Part shown: one piece after another, positions 27,010-35,593 of the stretch
How the letters are laid out: the number at the start of each line of letters is the position of its first letter
How positions within the stretch are numbered: the stretch's first letter is position 1
Assembly: GCA_040401595.1 (NCBI GenBank)
Contig: JBBAOE010000011.1
Coordinates: forward strand, 1-64,000
DNA: 64,000 nt
From: RFPW01 sp040401595
GTDB lineage: Bacteria; Pseudomonadota; Gammaproteobacteria; Burkholderiales; Burkholderiaceae_E
Direction of reading: 5' to 3'
Notes under the pieces: generated by a model
What the model was told of the DNA's origin: nothing
The model's input: the letters and a program-made list of their open reading frames with translations, nothing else
The model's database searches: none
Made by a program: the position numbers and the translations under genes

Positions 27010-27783
27010 ATGAGCGAAGACTTCATCCTGCAAACGCGATCCCTGACCAAAGAATTCAAGGGATTCATTGCTGTCAACAAAGTTGATCTCAATGTTCGCC
27101 GCGGCAGCATTCACGCCCTGATCGGACCGAACGGTGCCGGTAAAACGACCTGCTTCAATCTGCTCACGAAATTCCTGAGTCCAACCACGGGGCAGATCAT
27201 TTTCGAAGGGGTCGATATCACCCGGGAGTCATCGGCAAGTATTGCCCGGCGCGGCGTGATCCGGTCATTCCAGATTTCGTCTGTATTTCCGCATCTCTCG
27301 GTACTGGAAAATGTTCGGGTGGCGCTGCAGCGCAAGCTGTCGACTTCGTTTCATTTCTGGACTTCAGAAAAAACACTCCACCCGCTCAACGATCAGGCAA
27401 TGGCGTTGCTGAAGGCGGTTGACCTCGAGACCACGGCACACCTGACGGCTGTTGAACTGAGCTATGGGCGCAAACGCGCCCTGGAAATCGCGACGACACT
27501 GGCGATGGAACCCACGTTGATGCTGCTCGATGAACCCACCCAGGGCATGGGTCTAGAGGACGTTGACCGCATCCGACAGTTGATCAAAAAGGTCTCGAAA
27601 AATCGCACTATTCTGATGGTGGAACACAACATGAGTGTCGTCTCCAGCATCGCGGATACGATTACGGTGTTACAGCGCGGCGCCACCCTGGCTGAGGGTC
27701 CCTACGAACAGGTTTCAAAGGATCCCGCGGTCATTGAAGCCTATATGGGCACGGTCCAGACCGAACTCCAGGGCGCTCACTGA
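27010..27783 (+). CDS. livG: Branched-chain amino acid-type ABC transporter ATPase (LivG-like)
   Basis: A 257-residue ATPase of the hydrophobic-amino-acid uptake family. It has Walker A GPNGAGKTT (Lys45), Q-loop IRSFQISSVFPHLSV, signature LSYGRKRALEIA (variant of LSGGQ), Walker B LMLLDEPTQGM and switch His in VEHNM. First gene of the five transporter genes livG-livF-livK-livH-livM. The real ligand may be an amino acid, amide, urea or aromatic acid rather than leucine. Confidence 0.93.
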   Translation: MSEDFILQTRSLTKEFKGFIAVNKVDLNVRRGSIHALIGPNGAGKTTCFNLLTKFLSPTTGQIIFEGVDITRESSASIARRGVIRSFQISSVFPHLSVLENVRVALQRKLSTSFHFWTSEKTLHPLNDQAMALLKAVDLETTAHLTAVELSYGRKRALEIATTLAMEPTLMLLDEPTQGMGLEDVDRIRQLIKKVSKNRTILMVEHNMSVVSSIADTITVLQRGATLAEGPYEQVSKDPAVIEAYMGTVQTELQGAH

Positions 27784-27794
27784 GAAGCCCACCC

Positions 27795-28502
27795 ATGAGT
27801 CAATCCCGCTTTCTGGAAGTCACCGATCTGCATGGTTGGTACGGTGAGTCCCACGTCTTGCACGGTGTTAATTTCCATGTTGATGAAGGCGAGGTGGTCA
27901 CCCTGCTCGGCCGAAACGGTGCCGGGCGGACCAGTACCTTGCGAGCCATCATGGGGTTGATCGGCAGCCGCAAAGGTTCGATCAAGGTGCGTGGCCAGGA
28001 GACGATCGATCTAGCGACACACCGGATCGCTCGACTTGGCATCGGTTACTGCCCCGAGGAGCGCGGTATTTTTTCGAGCCTCTCGGCCGAAGAAAATCTG
28101 TTGCTGCCCCCCGTGCTTGCCGAGGGCGGTATGAGCATCGACGAGATCTACACGATGTTCCCAAACCTGCTCGAGCGCGCCGGCAGTCAGGGCACCCGTT
28201 TATCCGGCGGAGAGCAGCAAATGCTGGCGGTCGCCCGCATTCTGCGAACGGGCGCCCGGTTGTTACTGCTCGATGAAATTTCGGAAGGTCTGGCGCCTGT
28301 CATCGTGCAAAAGCTGGCCGAGATGGTCACCATGCTGCGTGCCCGCGGCTACACGATTGTCATGGTGGAACAGAACTTTCGGTTCGCTGCACCACTCGCC
28401 GACCGGTTCCTCGTCATGGAGCATGGCGAGGTGGTTCAGGAATTTCGTCAGGCAGAGCTGCCCGGGCAGATGGCAGCGCTGCATGACTATCTTGGCGTCT
28501 AG
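27795..28502 (+). CDS. livF: Branched-chain amino acid-type ABC transporter ATPase (LivF-like), Walker A Lys replaced by Arg
   Basis: A 235-residue LivF-type ATPase. The signature RLSGGEQQML, Walker B LLLLDEISEGL and switch region VEQNF are intact. The Walker A loop reads GRNGAGRTS, with Arg45 (CGG at 27927) where the phosphate-binding lysine normally is. LivG next to it is canonical, so the pair may hydrolyse ATP asymmetrically. I have a recollection, not checked, that some proteobacterial LivF homologues carry this variant. It lies 11 bp after livG. Confidence 0.92.
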   Translation: MSQSRFLEVTDLHGWYGESHVLHGVNFHVDEGEVVTLLGRNGAGRTSTLRAIMGLIGSRKGSIKVRGQETIDLATHRIARLGIGYCPEERGIFSSLSAEENLLLPPVLAEGGMSIDEIYTMFPNLLERAGSQGTRLSGGEQQMLAVARILRTGARLLLLDEISEGLAPVIVQKLAEMVTMLRARGYTIVMVEQNFRFAAPLADRFLVMEHGEVVQEFRQAELPGQMAALHDYLGV

Positions 28503-28539
28503 CGCCATTTCGATACAGTATCCCAACGGAGATTTCGCA

Positions 28540-29757
28540 ATGTTCAAACTCAAAAAGCTCAGCGCAGCCTGCGCACTGGCGTCCGCCAGCCTGGTCGGTG
28601 CAGTCGGACCGGCACACGCCCAGTTTTCCGGCGATGTGATCAAGATCGGACTGATCACCGACATGTCCGGTCTGTATGCGGATATCGATGGCCCCGGCGG
28701 TGTCGAGGCGATCCGCATGGCGGTGGCCGATATGGGCGGTGCGATCGCCGGCAAGAAAATCGAAGTGCTATACGCAGATCACCAGAACAAGGCAGATGTG
28801 GCCGCAGCCAAAGCCCGCGAATGGTTTGACACGCAAGGCGTGGACATGCTGATCGGCGGCTCCAACTCGGGCACCAGTCTGGCCATGGCCAAAGTTGCGG
28901 AAGAGAAAAAGAAGGTCTTTATCTCGGTCGGTGCCGCCACCTCAGCGCTCACCAATGAGCAGTGCAACGCTTATACGATTCACTGGGCCTATGACACGGT
29001 GGCTCTTGCCAAAGGGACCGGCAATGCCGTCGTGAAAGCCGGTGGTAAAAACTGGTATTTCCTGACAGCCGATTATGCGTTTGGCGCCGCCCTGCAAAAT
29101 GACACCACGACCGTCGTCAAAGCCGCCGGGGGCAATGTGGTTGGCTCGGTCAAGCATCCGTTGTCGGCGAGTGACTTTTCCTCCTTCCTGCTCCAGGCCC
29201 AATCCAGCAAAGCAGACATCCTGGGCCTGGCCAATGCCGGCGGCGACACGATCAACTCGATCAAGGCAGCGGCTGAATTCGGAATTACCAAGACGATGAA
29301 ACTGGCTGGCCTGCTGGTCTTTATCAGCGACATTCACGCGCTCGGCCTGAAGACCACTCAGGGTATGTATCTGACCGACAGTTGGTACTGGAACCGGGAC
29401 GCCGAAACACGCGCCTGGGGCCGCAAGTACTTCGAAAAAATGAAACGTATGCCGACCTCGGTGCAGGCTGGCGACTATTCGGCTGCGCTGAATTACCTGC
29501 AAGCGGTCAAGGCCGCCGGTACGGATGAAGTCGAGAAAACGCTGGCCCAGCTCAAAAAATCCAAGGTCAACGACATCTTCGCGAAAGGCGGGTATGTTCG
29601 CGGGGACGGCCGGATGGTCCACGACATGTATCTGATGCAGGTCAAATCTCCGGACAAATCGACCGAGCCCTGGGATTACTACAACGTCGTCCAGACCATT
29701 AAAGGTGAAGACGCCTGGACCACCAAGGCTGACTCAAAATGCGCACTCTGGAAGTAA
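28540..29757 (+). CDS. ABC transporter substrate-binding protein, LivK/HBAAT family
   Basis: A 405-residue periplasmic binding protein (Peripla_BP_6 type). The start ATG has CGGAGAT upstream. The signal peptide is MFKLKKLSAACALASASLVGAVGPAHA. The mature start FSGDVIKIGLITDMSGLYADIDGPGGVEAIRMAVADMGG is typical, followed by VLYADHQNKADVAAAKAREW and WYFLTADYAFG. The family is used for amino acids, amides and aromatic acids. A longer upstream frame is the shadow of livF. A hairpin follows the stop. Confidence 0.93.
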   Translation: MFKLKKLSAACALASASLVGAVGPAHAQFSGDVIKIGLITDMSGLYADIDGPGGVEAIRMAVADMGGAIAGKKIEVLYADHQNKADVAAAKAREWFDTQGVDMLIGGSNSGTSLAMAKVAEEKKKVFISVGAATSALTNEQCNAYTIHWAYDTVALAKGTGNAVVKAGGKNWYFLTADYAFGAALQNDTTTVVKAAGGNVVGSVKHPLSASDFSSFLLQAQSSKADILGLANAGGDTINSIKAAAEFGITKTMKLAGLLVFISDIHALGLKTTQGMYLTDSWYWNRDAETRAWGRKYFEKMKRMPTSVQAGDYSAALNYLQAVKAAGTDEVEKTLAQLKKSKVNDIFAKGGYVRGDGRMVHDMYLMQVKSPDKSTEPWDYYNVVQTIKGEDAWTTKADSKCALWK

Positions 29758-29780
29758 AGCGGGACTGAGCCTCGCGGCGA

Positions 29781-29812
29781 GCCTGACCCCGGACCGAACG
29801 ACCGGGTCAGGC
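29781..29812 (+). promoter_or_regulatory. Intra-operon hairpin after the binding-protein gene
   Basis: GCCTGACCCCGG and CCGGGTCAGGC form an 11-bp GC-rich stem with one bulged C and a 9-nt loop, in the 91-bp space between the binding-protein gene and livH. It has no U-tract, so it is not a classic terminator. Such hairpins often protect upstream mRNA or partly stop transcription, giving more binding protein than permease. The role is inferred. Confidence 0.5.
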
Positions 29813-29848
29813 GCTGGAGCGCGCGCTGGTCTCGCCTGAAACAACACG

Positions 29849-30733
29849 ATGGACATTTTTGGCATCCCCCTCCAGGCTTTTCTCGGGCAGTTGCTGCTCG
29901 GGCTGGTCAACGGGTCTTTTTACGCCATGCTGAGCCTCGGGCTCGCGGTGATTTTTGGACTCCTGGGTATCGTGAACTTCGCCCACGGCGCGCTCTACAT
30001 GATCGGCGCCTACGTTGCCTGGATCGGGCTCGAAGTTTTTGGATTGAATTACTGGGTTTCGCTCATCGTCTCACCGCTGGTGGTCGGAGCGCTGGGTGTC
30101 CTGATTGAGCGCACGCTGCTCAAGCAACTCTACAAACTCGATCCCCTTTATGGATTGTTGCTCACCTTCGGGATGGCATTGATTGCCGAAGGCTTATTTC
30201 GAGAACAGTTTGGCGTCTCGGGCCAGCAATACAATGTGCCTGAACTGCTGCAGGGCGCAACCAACCTGGGCTTCATGATCCTCCCGAATTATCGCGCCTG
30301 GGTCGTTCTGGCCTCGCTCGTGGTGTGCCTGTCGACCTGGTTTTTGATCGAGAAGACACGGTTGGGCTCGTATCTGCGGGCGGGGACGGAAAACCCAGCC
30401 CTCGTTCAGGCATTCGGAATCAACGTCCCCCTGATGGTGATGCTCACTTACGGCGCAGGCGCAGGACTGGCTGCCATTGCCGGCGTGCTGGCGGCGCCCG
30501 TGATCCAGGTTACCCCCTTGATGGGCAGCAACCTGATCATCGTGGTCTTCGCCGTCGTAGTGATTGGCGGCATGGGTTCAATTCTCGGCTCGATCATCAC
30601 CGGTCTGGCGCTTGGCCTGATTGAAGGGTTGACCAAGGTGTTTTACCCCGAGGCATCGAGCATCGTCGTGTTCGTCATCATGGCCATTGTGCTGATCGTT
30701 CGCCCGGCCGGTCTATTCGGCAAGGAGAAGTAG
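29849..30733 (+). CDS. livH: Branched-chain amino acid-type ABC transporter permease (LivH-like)
   Basis: A 294-residue inner-membrane permease with 8 or more helices. It shows the LivH signature LVNGSFYAMLSLGLAVIFGLLGIVNFAHGALYMIGAY at the N-terminus and the ATPase-coupling segment TENPALVQAFGINV followed by GAGAGLAAIAGVLAAPV. The C-terminus IVRPAGLFGKEK is also typical. livM starts 2 bp after its stop. Confidence 0.94.
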   Translation: MDIFGIPLQAFLGQLLLGLVNGSFYAMLSLGLAVIFGLLGIVNFAHGALYMIGAYVAWIGLEVFGLNYWVSLIVSPLVVGALGVLIERTLLKQLYKLDPLYGLLLTFGMALIAEGLFREQFGVSGQQYNVPELLQGATNLGFMILPNYRAWVVLASLVVCLSTWFLIEKTRLGSYLRAGTENPALVQAFGINVPLMVMLTYGAGAGLAAIAGVLAAPVIQVTPLMGSNLIIVVFAVVVIGGMGSILGSIITGLALGLIEGLTKVFYPEASSIVVFVIMAIVLIVRPAGLFGKEK

Positions 30734-30735
30734 CC

Positions 30736-31698
30736 ATGAGTTCCCCGACGGCCAATTCAGCATCGCTGCTCTTGCGCGCGGCCCCGATTCTTGGACTGGG
30801 CGCCCTGATCGCGGCACCGTTCATTGGGCTCTACCCCATCTTCATGATGAAGGCCCTGTGTTTTGCTATTTTTGCCTGTGCCTTTAATCTGCTGCTTGGA
30901 TTTACCGGCCTTCTCTCGTTTGGCCACGCGGCCTACCTGGGGGCCGCGGCCTATGGCACCGGATGGCTCGTGCGCACCGCCGGCTGGTCGCCCGAACTGG
31001 GCGTGCTGGGCGGAACGCTGTTCGCAGCAGCCATCGGCGGCGTGGTCGGACTGATTGCCATCCGGCGACAGGGTATCTATTTCGCCATGATCACCCTCGC
31101 CATGGCGCAGATGATTTATTTCGTCTGGTTACAAGCGCCCTTCACCGGTGGGGAAGATGGGTTGCAAGGGGTCCCTCGGGGCGCGCTTTTTGGCTTGCTG
31201 CCATTGGCGAACGACACCGTTCTGTATTTCGTGGTCCTGGCGGTATTCGTCGCTGTCTACCTGTTTGTGATCCGCGTTGTCCATTCGCCCTACGGTCAAA
31301 TTCTCAAAGCGATCCGGGAAAATGAACCGCGAGCGATCTCGCTGGGTTATGACGTCGACCGGTACAAATTGCTCGCATTCGTGCTTTCAACCGGTCTGGC
31401 CGGACTGGCCGGTTCGATGAAAACCCTGGTTCTGGGCTTCGCCACCCTGTCGGACGCGCATTGGTCGCTTTCGGGTGAAGTGGTCCTGATGACCTTGCTC
31501 GGTGGCATGGGTACCTTTGCTGGCCCGGTGGTTGGGGCCTTTGCCATCATCGGCCTGCAAAACTTCCTGGCCGATCGGGTCGGCTCGTGGGTCACGGTGA
31601 TCATCGGCACGATCTTCGTGTTCTGCGTCGTGGCCTTCCGCAAAGGGATCGTGGGCGAATTATTCGCCTGGCAGCAGCGCGCTGGCCGAAAGGCCTGA
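30736..31698 (+). CDS. livM: Branched-chain amino acid-type ABC transporter permease (LivM-like)
   Basis: A 320-residue permease partner of LivH. It has AIFACAFNLLLGFTGLLSFGHAAYLGAAAYGTGWLV, the coupling helix AIRENEPRAISLGYDVDRYKLLAFVLST and the ending GIVGELFAWQQRAGRK. An AAGGAG ribosome site overlaps the end of livH. Last gene of the importer operon; its stop is 14 bp from the convergent gloA-type gene. Confidence 0.94.
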   Translation: MSSPTANSASLLLRAAPILGLGALIAAPFIGLYPIFMMKALCFAIFACAFNLLLGFTGLLSFGHAAYLGAAAYGTGWLVRTAGWSPELGVLGGTLFAAAIGGVVGLIAIRRQGIYFAMITLAMAQMIYFVWLQAPFTGGEDGLQGVPRGALFGLLPLANDTVLYFVVLAVFVAVYLFVIRVVHSPYGQILKAIRENEPRAISLGYDVDRYKLLAFVLSTGLAGLAGSMKTLVLGFATLSDAHWSLSGEVVLMTLLGGMGTFAGPVVGAFAIIGLQNFLADRVGSWVTVIIGTIFVFCVVAFRKGIVGELFAWQQRAGRKA

Positions 31699-31712
31699 TC
31701 GAGCGATCGAGG

Positions 31713-32261
31713 TCAGACGGGCGCGGGATTGCCCAATTGCTTGAGTAGCCCGGGCTCGACAATTTCAATCCAGTATCCGTCCGGATCCTTGATAAAGGCG
31801 ACATCCTTCATCTTGCCCTGCTCAGGCCGCTTGACATAAGTGACCTGGTTTTCATCGAACCAGGCTACCGCGGCGGCCAGATTCGGGACCGAAAAACAGA
31901 GATGGCCGAACCCCTGCGGCTGCGCATTGCCATCGTGGTATTTGAATTCCGGATCGGTCTCGGTACCCCAGTTGTGGGTGAGTTCCAGAATGCCACGCTG
32001 GGCAAATGTCCATGCCGTCCGTTCACCCGTGTCCACCGGAACTGACTCGCCCTCAAGCGGGCGATTCAGGAAGTACAGCGAGAACTTCATCTCCGGAAAA
32101 TCCAGCTTGCGCAACACCCGCATCCCCAGGATTCGGGTGTAAAAATCCAGCGACACCGCAGGATCCTTGATCCGGACCATCGAGTGGTTGAATACAAACC
32201 CGTTCGAGGCTGCGGACGGTTGGGCGCAAACCCCGGGGTAATGTTCGGTCTCAAAGGTCAT
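31713..32261 (-). CDS. gloA: Lactoylglutathione lyase (glyoxalase I)
   Basis: A 182-residue glyoxalase I of the longer type found in Pseudomonas and eukaryotes. It isomerises the hemithioacetal of methylglyoxal and glutathione to S-lactoylglutathione. Metal-ligand motifs are FNHSMVRIKDP (His), LELTHNWGTE (Glu), GFGHLCFSVPN (His) and YWIEIVEP (Glu). FYTRILGMRVLRKLDFPEMKFSLYFL is the glutathione-binding edge. GGAG lies 10 nt upstream of the ATG. It is convergent with livM. Confidence 0.95.
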   Translation of the reverse strand: MTFETEHYPGVCAQPSAASNGFVFNHSMVRIKDPAVSLDFYTRILGMRVLRKLDFPEMKFSLYFLNRPLEGESVPVDTGERTAWTFAQRGILELTHNWGTETDPEFKYHDGNAQPQGFGHLCFSVPNLAAAVAWFDENQVTYVKRPEQGKMKDVAFIKDPDGYWIEIVEPGLLKQLGNPAPV

Positions 32262-32331
32262 TGCAAACGAGCTCCAGGTTCAGGGGTCAGGCAAACGTCA
32301 GAATCGAACCAATTTCAGAAAAGAGTCAGGG

Positions 32332-32745
32332 CTAACGCGCAACCGCCATCAAGACGGGTTCGGCCAGGTCAGCCATGCGCTCGCGCTGCGCGTGACGTAC
32401 AGTTGCCAGCGTCCTTGGCGGTGGCGCCGGGAGCCCGCCGGACGGGTCCGGTCCATCCTGCGAGGGTTGCAACTCGAGTTCGGAGACCCGGCGCCGCAGA
32501 TAACGCATACAGGTCACGCGCAGGAACGAGGCGAAGTTCGGTACTTCCCCCCGGTAAGCAAGAATTTCGTCGTGGAATTGGGAAATCAGGGCATTGGTCG
32601 TGCACTTCTCTGCCTCAGCCATCTCGGCGAGGATGTCCCAAACCATATTTTCCAGTCGCAAGCTGGTCAGCACGCCTCGAATCCGCATCGTCCGGGTGCG
32701 CTGCTCGTACTGGATGGGGTCGGCGGTCACAAAGTATTCACACAT
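32332..32745 (-). CDS. Ribbon-helix-helix domain protein, putative transcription regulator
   Basis: 137 residues. A ribbon-helix-helix DNA-binding domain of the RHH_4 type is seen at about 22-85 (RGVLTSLRLENMVWDILAEMAEAEKCTTNALISQFHDEI, then NFASFLRVTCMRYLRRRVSELEL). A Pro-rich linker and basic tail follow. An internal Met at residue 20 is a possible alternative start. It lies 82 bp beyond the 3' end of the GMC dehydrogenase gene, on the same strand, and could be expressed with it. The target genes are unknown. Confidence 0.75.
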   Translation of the reverse strand: MCEYFVTADPIQYEQRTRTMRIRGVLTSLRLENMVWDILAEMAEAEKCTTNALISQFHDEILAYRGEVPNFASFLRVTCMRYLRRRVSELELQPSQDGPDPSGGLPAPPPRTLATVRHAQRERMADLAEPVLMAVAR

Positions 32746-32826
32746 TGTAGTCCCACAGTGCGACTTCCATGGGGCCCGGGCCTCGAAGCCCGGGATCCAG
32801 AGAAAAGATCTATCCGAAACCAGGCT

Positions 32827-34395
32827 TCAAATAGCCCGCGCGGTCATCTGCTTGGCAATATAGTCTGCCTGCCGGATCGCGAGCGTCACAATCGTGAGGG
32901 TTGGATTTTCCGCGCCACCCGTGGTGAATTGGCTGCCGTCGCTGATGAACAGGTTGTCAATATCGTGGGTCTGACCCCATTTATTGACGACGCCCTGCGA
33001 CGCCTTTGCGCTCATCCGGCAAGTGCCCATGTTGTGGGTCGACGGATACGGGGGCGTGCGGAAGGTCTTGATCGCACCGGCCGCCTTGTAGACATCTTCA
33101 CCCTGCTTGAACGCATGATTGCGCATGGCGATGTCATTCGGATGGTCGTCAAAATGCACGTTTGGTGCCGGATTGCCCCACTGGTCTTTCACCGAAGTGT
33201 TCAGCGTCACCCGGTTGGTCTCGCGCGGCATATCTTCGCCCACGAGCCACATCCCGGCTGTCTGGACATAGTGCTCCATCCACCACGCAAAATCGGCACC
33301 CCAGCCGCCAGGATTCAAGAATGCCGCCATGAACGGAACCCCCAGCGAGAGGGTTTCCATTTCGTATCCCCCTGCAAAACCGCGCTTGGGGTTGTGCGCG
33401 GCCTCGTCCTGAATGATCCCGGCCATGGTCGTGCCGCGATACATGTGCACCGGGTTTTTGAACGCTGCGTAAACCGACCCGGTCATATGACGCATGTAAT
33501 TACGTCCGACCTGCCCCGATGAATTGGCCAGGCCATCCTTGTACATGTCCGACGCCGACATCAGGAGCAGGCGTGGTGTTTCGATCGAATTGCCGGCGAC
33601 ACAGACGAGCCTCGCGCTCTGGCGCTGCTCCTTGCCTGCACCATCCATATAGGTCACCGCGGTGACCTTACCGGAGTTGTCATGATCGATCCGCGTGACA
33701 TGGGCCTGGGTTCGAAGGTCGAGGTTGCCGGTTGCTTCTGCTTTGGGAATCTCGGTGTAGAGCGTCGACCATTTGGCGCCACTCTTGCAGCCCTGAAAAC
33801 AGAAACCGAGTTGCATGCAGCGCCCACGCCCGTCGCGTGGTTGACTGTTAATGGCCATCCGACCCGTGTGGACTTCCTTGTAACCCAGCTTCTTCGCGCC
33901 GGCATGCAGCACCTTGAAGTTATTGTTCCCTGGCAGCCCCGGAATCCCGTTGGTTCGGGTCACGCCCATCTTGTTTTCGGCCTTGGCGTAATAGGGCTCG
34001 AGTTCCTGCAAGGTCACAGGCCAGTCAAGCAGGTTCGCGCCATCGATGTTGCCGTACGTAGTTTTTGCCCGGAACTCATGCTCCTGAAAGCGCAGCGAAG
34101 CCCCGGCCCAGTGCGTGGTTGAACCACCCACCGTTTTACAAATCCAGGCCGGCAGGCCCGAAAAGTCCTTCGCAACCCGCCACGAACCCGAGGTGGTACG
34201 TGCGTCAAGCCAGGCGAGTTGACTGAATGACTTCCATTCGTCGTTGATGAAACTCGCTGTCGACTGACGGGCACCTGCCTCGAGCAGAACGACTTTGATT
34301 CCTTTTTGGCACAACTCGTTGGCCAGGGTGCCGCCGCCGGCACCGGATCCGATCACGACGACGACGCTGTCATCGCTATATTCAAACTTTGCCAC
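32827..34395 (-). CDS. GMC-family oxidoreductase (large flavin subunit of a membrane-associated dehydrogenase)
   Basis: A 522-residue FAD enzyme. Dinucleotide fold VVVVIGSGAGGGTLANEL (GxGxxG at 16-21), FAD-binding AWICKTVGGSTTHWAGASLRF, and C-terminal GMC block STHNMGTCRM...LFISDGSQFTTGGAENPTLTIVTLA. The start is GTG (34395) with AGGAGA upstream; upstream in-frame ATGs give no family match. It has no signal of its own and is expected to be co-exported with the Tat-signal subunit encoded just upstream, as in gluconate 2-dehydrogenase and related sugar or alcohol dehydrogenases. No di- or tri-haem cytochrome subunit is adjacent. Confidence 0.92.
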   Translation of the reverse strand: MAKFEYSDDSVVVVIGSGAGGGTLANELCQKGIKVVLLEAGARQSTASFINDEWKSFSQLAWLDARTTSGSWRVAKDFSGLPAWICKTVGGSTTHWAGASLRFQEHEFRAKTTYGNIDGANLLDWPVTLQELEPYYAKAENKMGVTRTNGIPGLPGNNNFKVLHAGAKKLGYKEVHTGRMAINSQPRDGRGRCMQLGFCFQGCKSGAKWSTLYTEIPKAEATGNLDLRTQAHVTRIDHDNSGKVTAVTYMDGAGKEQRQSARLVCVAGNSIETPRLLLMSASDMYKDGLANSSGQVGRNYMRHMTGSVYAAFKNPVHMYRGTTMAGIIQDEAAHNPKRGFAGGYEMETLSLGVPFMAAFLNPGGWGADFAWWMEHYVQTAGMWLVGEDMPRETNRVTLNTSVKDQWGNPAPNVHFDDHPNDIAMRNHAFKQGEDVYKAAGAIKTFRTPPYPSTHNMGTCRMSAKASQGVVNKWGQTHDIDNLFISDGSQFTTGGAENPTLTIVTLAIRQADYIAKQMTARAI

Positions 34396-34499
34396 TTGTG
34401 TCTCCTGAGTACTGATCCGGAAAGCTCCGGACTCATTGTTCGGTACTGATTGTTCCAGGCCTGACCGTGGGGCCCGCCTTGTCTTGCTTGCCAGCCGAC

Positions 34500-35138
34500 T
34501 CAACCCAGATAGGGTGGCGGACTCGCTTCAGCCGGCGGATTGGGCAACCATTTCAGGTCCTGAAAACCCCGGGTGATGTAGCCGCCTTTTTCCCAGGCCG
34601 AGCCCGGATAACCGAAGACTGCGTACGCCATGTCGTTGTCATAGAGCGCAGTGATGCATTCGCCGCGCACCATGCCAAAAAATGGGGTGCCTTCCATGCC
34701 CTTGACGATCTCGAGCTTTTTCCCGGCGCTGGCTTTCCCGAAGGCTCCGCCCGCTTTCTGGTTCAGTTGGGCAATGCCCTCGCGCAGCGCTTTAGCCGCT
34801 GCCGCGTCGCCAGCCGCCTTGCCATCGAGCGCCTTGGACAGGAGCGCATACACCGCATCGGGCAATTTTGCGTGGGGGTAGAGGACCCGGCCCATGGCCA
34901 TGATGGTTTCACCCTCCGCCGTCGTCAGCGTCTTCAATTCCAAGGCCCAGGCGTGCGACGGTGCCAGGCTTGCCACCAGCGAACCCGACGCGAGAGTCCC
35001 CATCAGAATCCCGGAACCCTTGAGAAAATCTCGCCGCACCAGGGGTAGGTCGACTTTGCGGACGACACCGCTCTCTTCTTCGCAGCCTTCGAGCGCGGGT
35101 ACTTCCTCAGCCCCGCGGTGAATTGGAATCACCTTCAT
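34500..35138 (-). CDS. Gluconate 2-dehydrogenase subunit 3-like protein with Tat signal
   Basis: 212 residues. A twin-arginine signal (VRRDFLKGSGILMGTLASGSLVASLAP) is followed by a subunit-3 domain (LTTAEGETIMAMGRVLYPHAKLPDAVYALL, then GMVRGECITALYDNDMAYAVFGYPGSAWEKGGYITRGF). In characterised systems this small subunit carries the folded flavin subunit through the Tat system. It lies 104 bp upstream of the GMC gene, same direction. The rather long N-region (about 35 residues before RR) is unusual, and an internal start is possible. Confidence 0.9.
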   Translation of the reverse strand: MKVIPIHRGAEEVPALEGCEEESGVVRKVDLPLVRRDFLKGSGILMGTLASGSLVASLAPSHAWALELKTLTTAEGETIMAMGRVLYPHAKLPDAVYALLSKALDGKAAGDAAAAKALREGIAQLNQKAGGAFGKASAGKKLEIVKGMEGTPFFGMVRGECITALYDNDMAYAVFGYPGSAWEKGGYITRGFQDLKWLPNPPAEASPPPYLG

Positions 35139-35593
35139 GCCAGTCTCCTGAGTTTTTGATCGTTCTTCGCTTTGGCAGTGATCCCCCAGGATCCCGCCAA
35201 ACGCTTGCCCTGAAGTATCACTCGACGATGACGGGCTGCAGGTGATACCGCGCTACTTACAAGGGAAAACACGGAGATTCGGATCGTTGCGGTGACGCAA
35301 CACCCAGTACCCCGCACGGATCTGGGGAATTCCATCGTCGAGCTCGCCGACATTCGCGGGTTATCGCCCCATGCAGACACTCGTCGTCGGAGCAAAAGTC
35401 CACTGGCTCGGGGTTTGCCGGCGATCCGCGTCGAATTTACGAATTCAACGGATGCATTTCGGCGAGCCCAACTTGTCAATCGTGGCCCGCCCCACGGCCC
35501 ATCAGGAGAGTTTCAACGGATCGCGTGGATTCAAAACCAAGCAAAAGTCGATACACTTCCTTACAGATTGATGAATACCTTCGGGGAAATACC
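35139..35593. other. Intergenic region between divergent dehydrogenase and receptor genes
   Basis: 455 bp without a supported gene. It must hold the divergent promoters for the GMC dehydrogenase pair and the large TonB-dependent receptor. I found no convincing promoter, riboswitch or operator. Reading frames in it lack domain features and a ribosome site. Confidence 0.6.
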
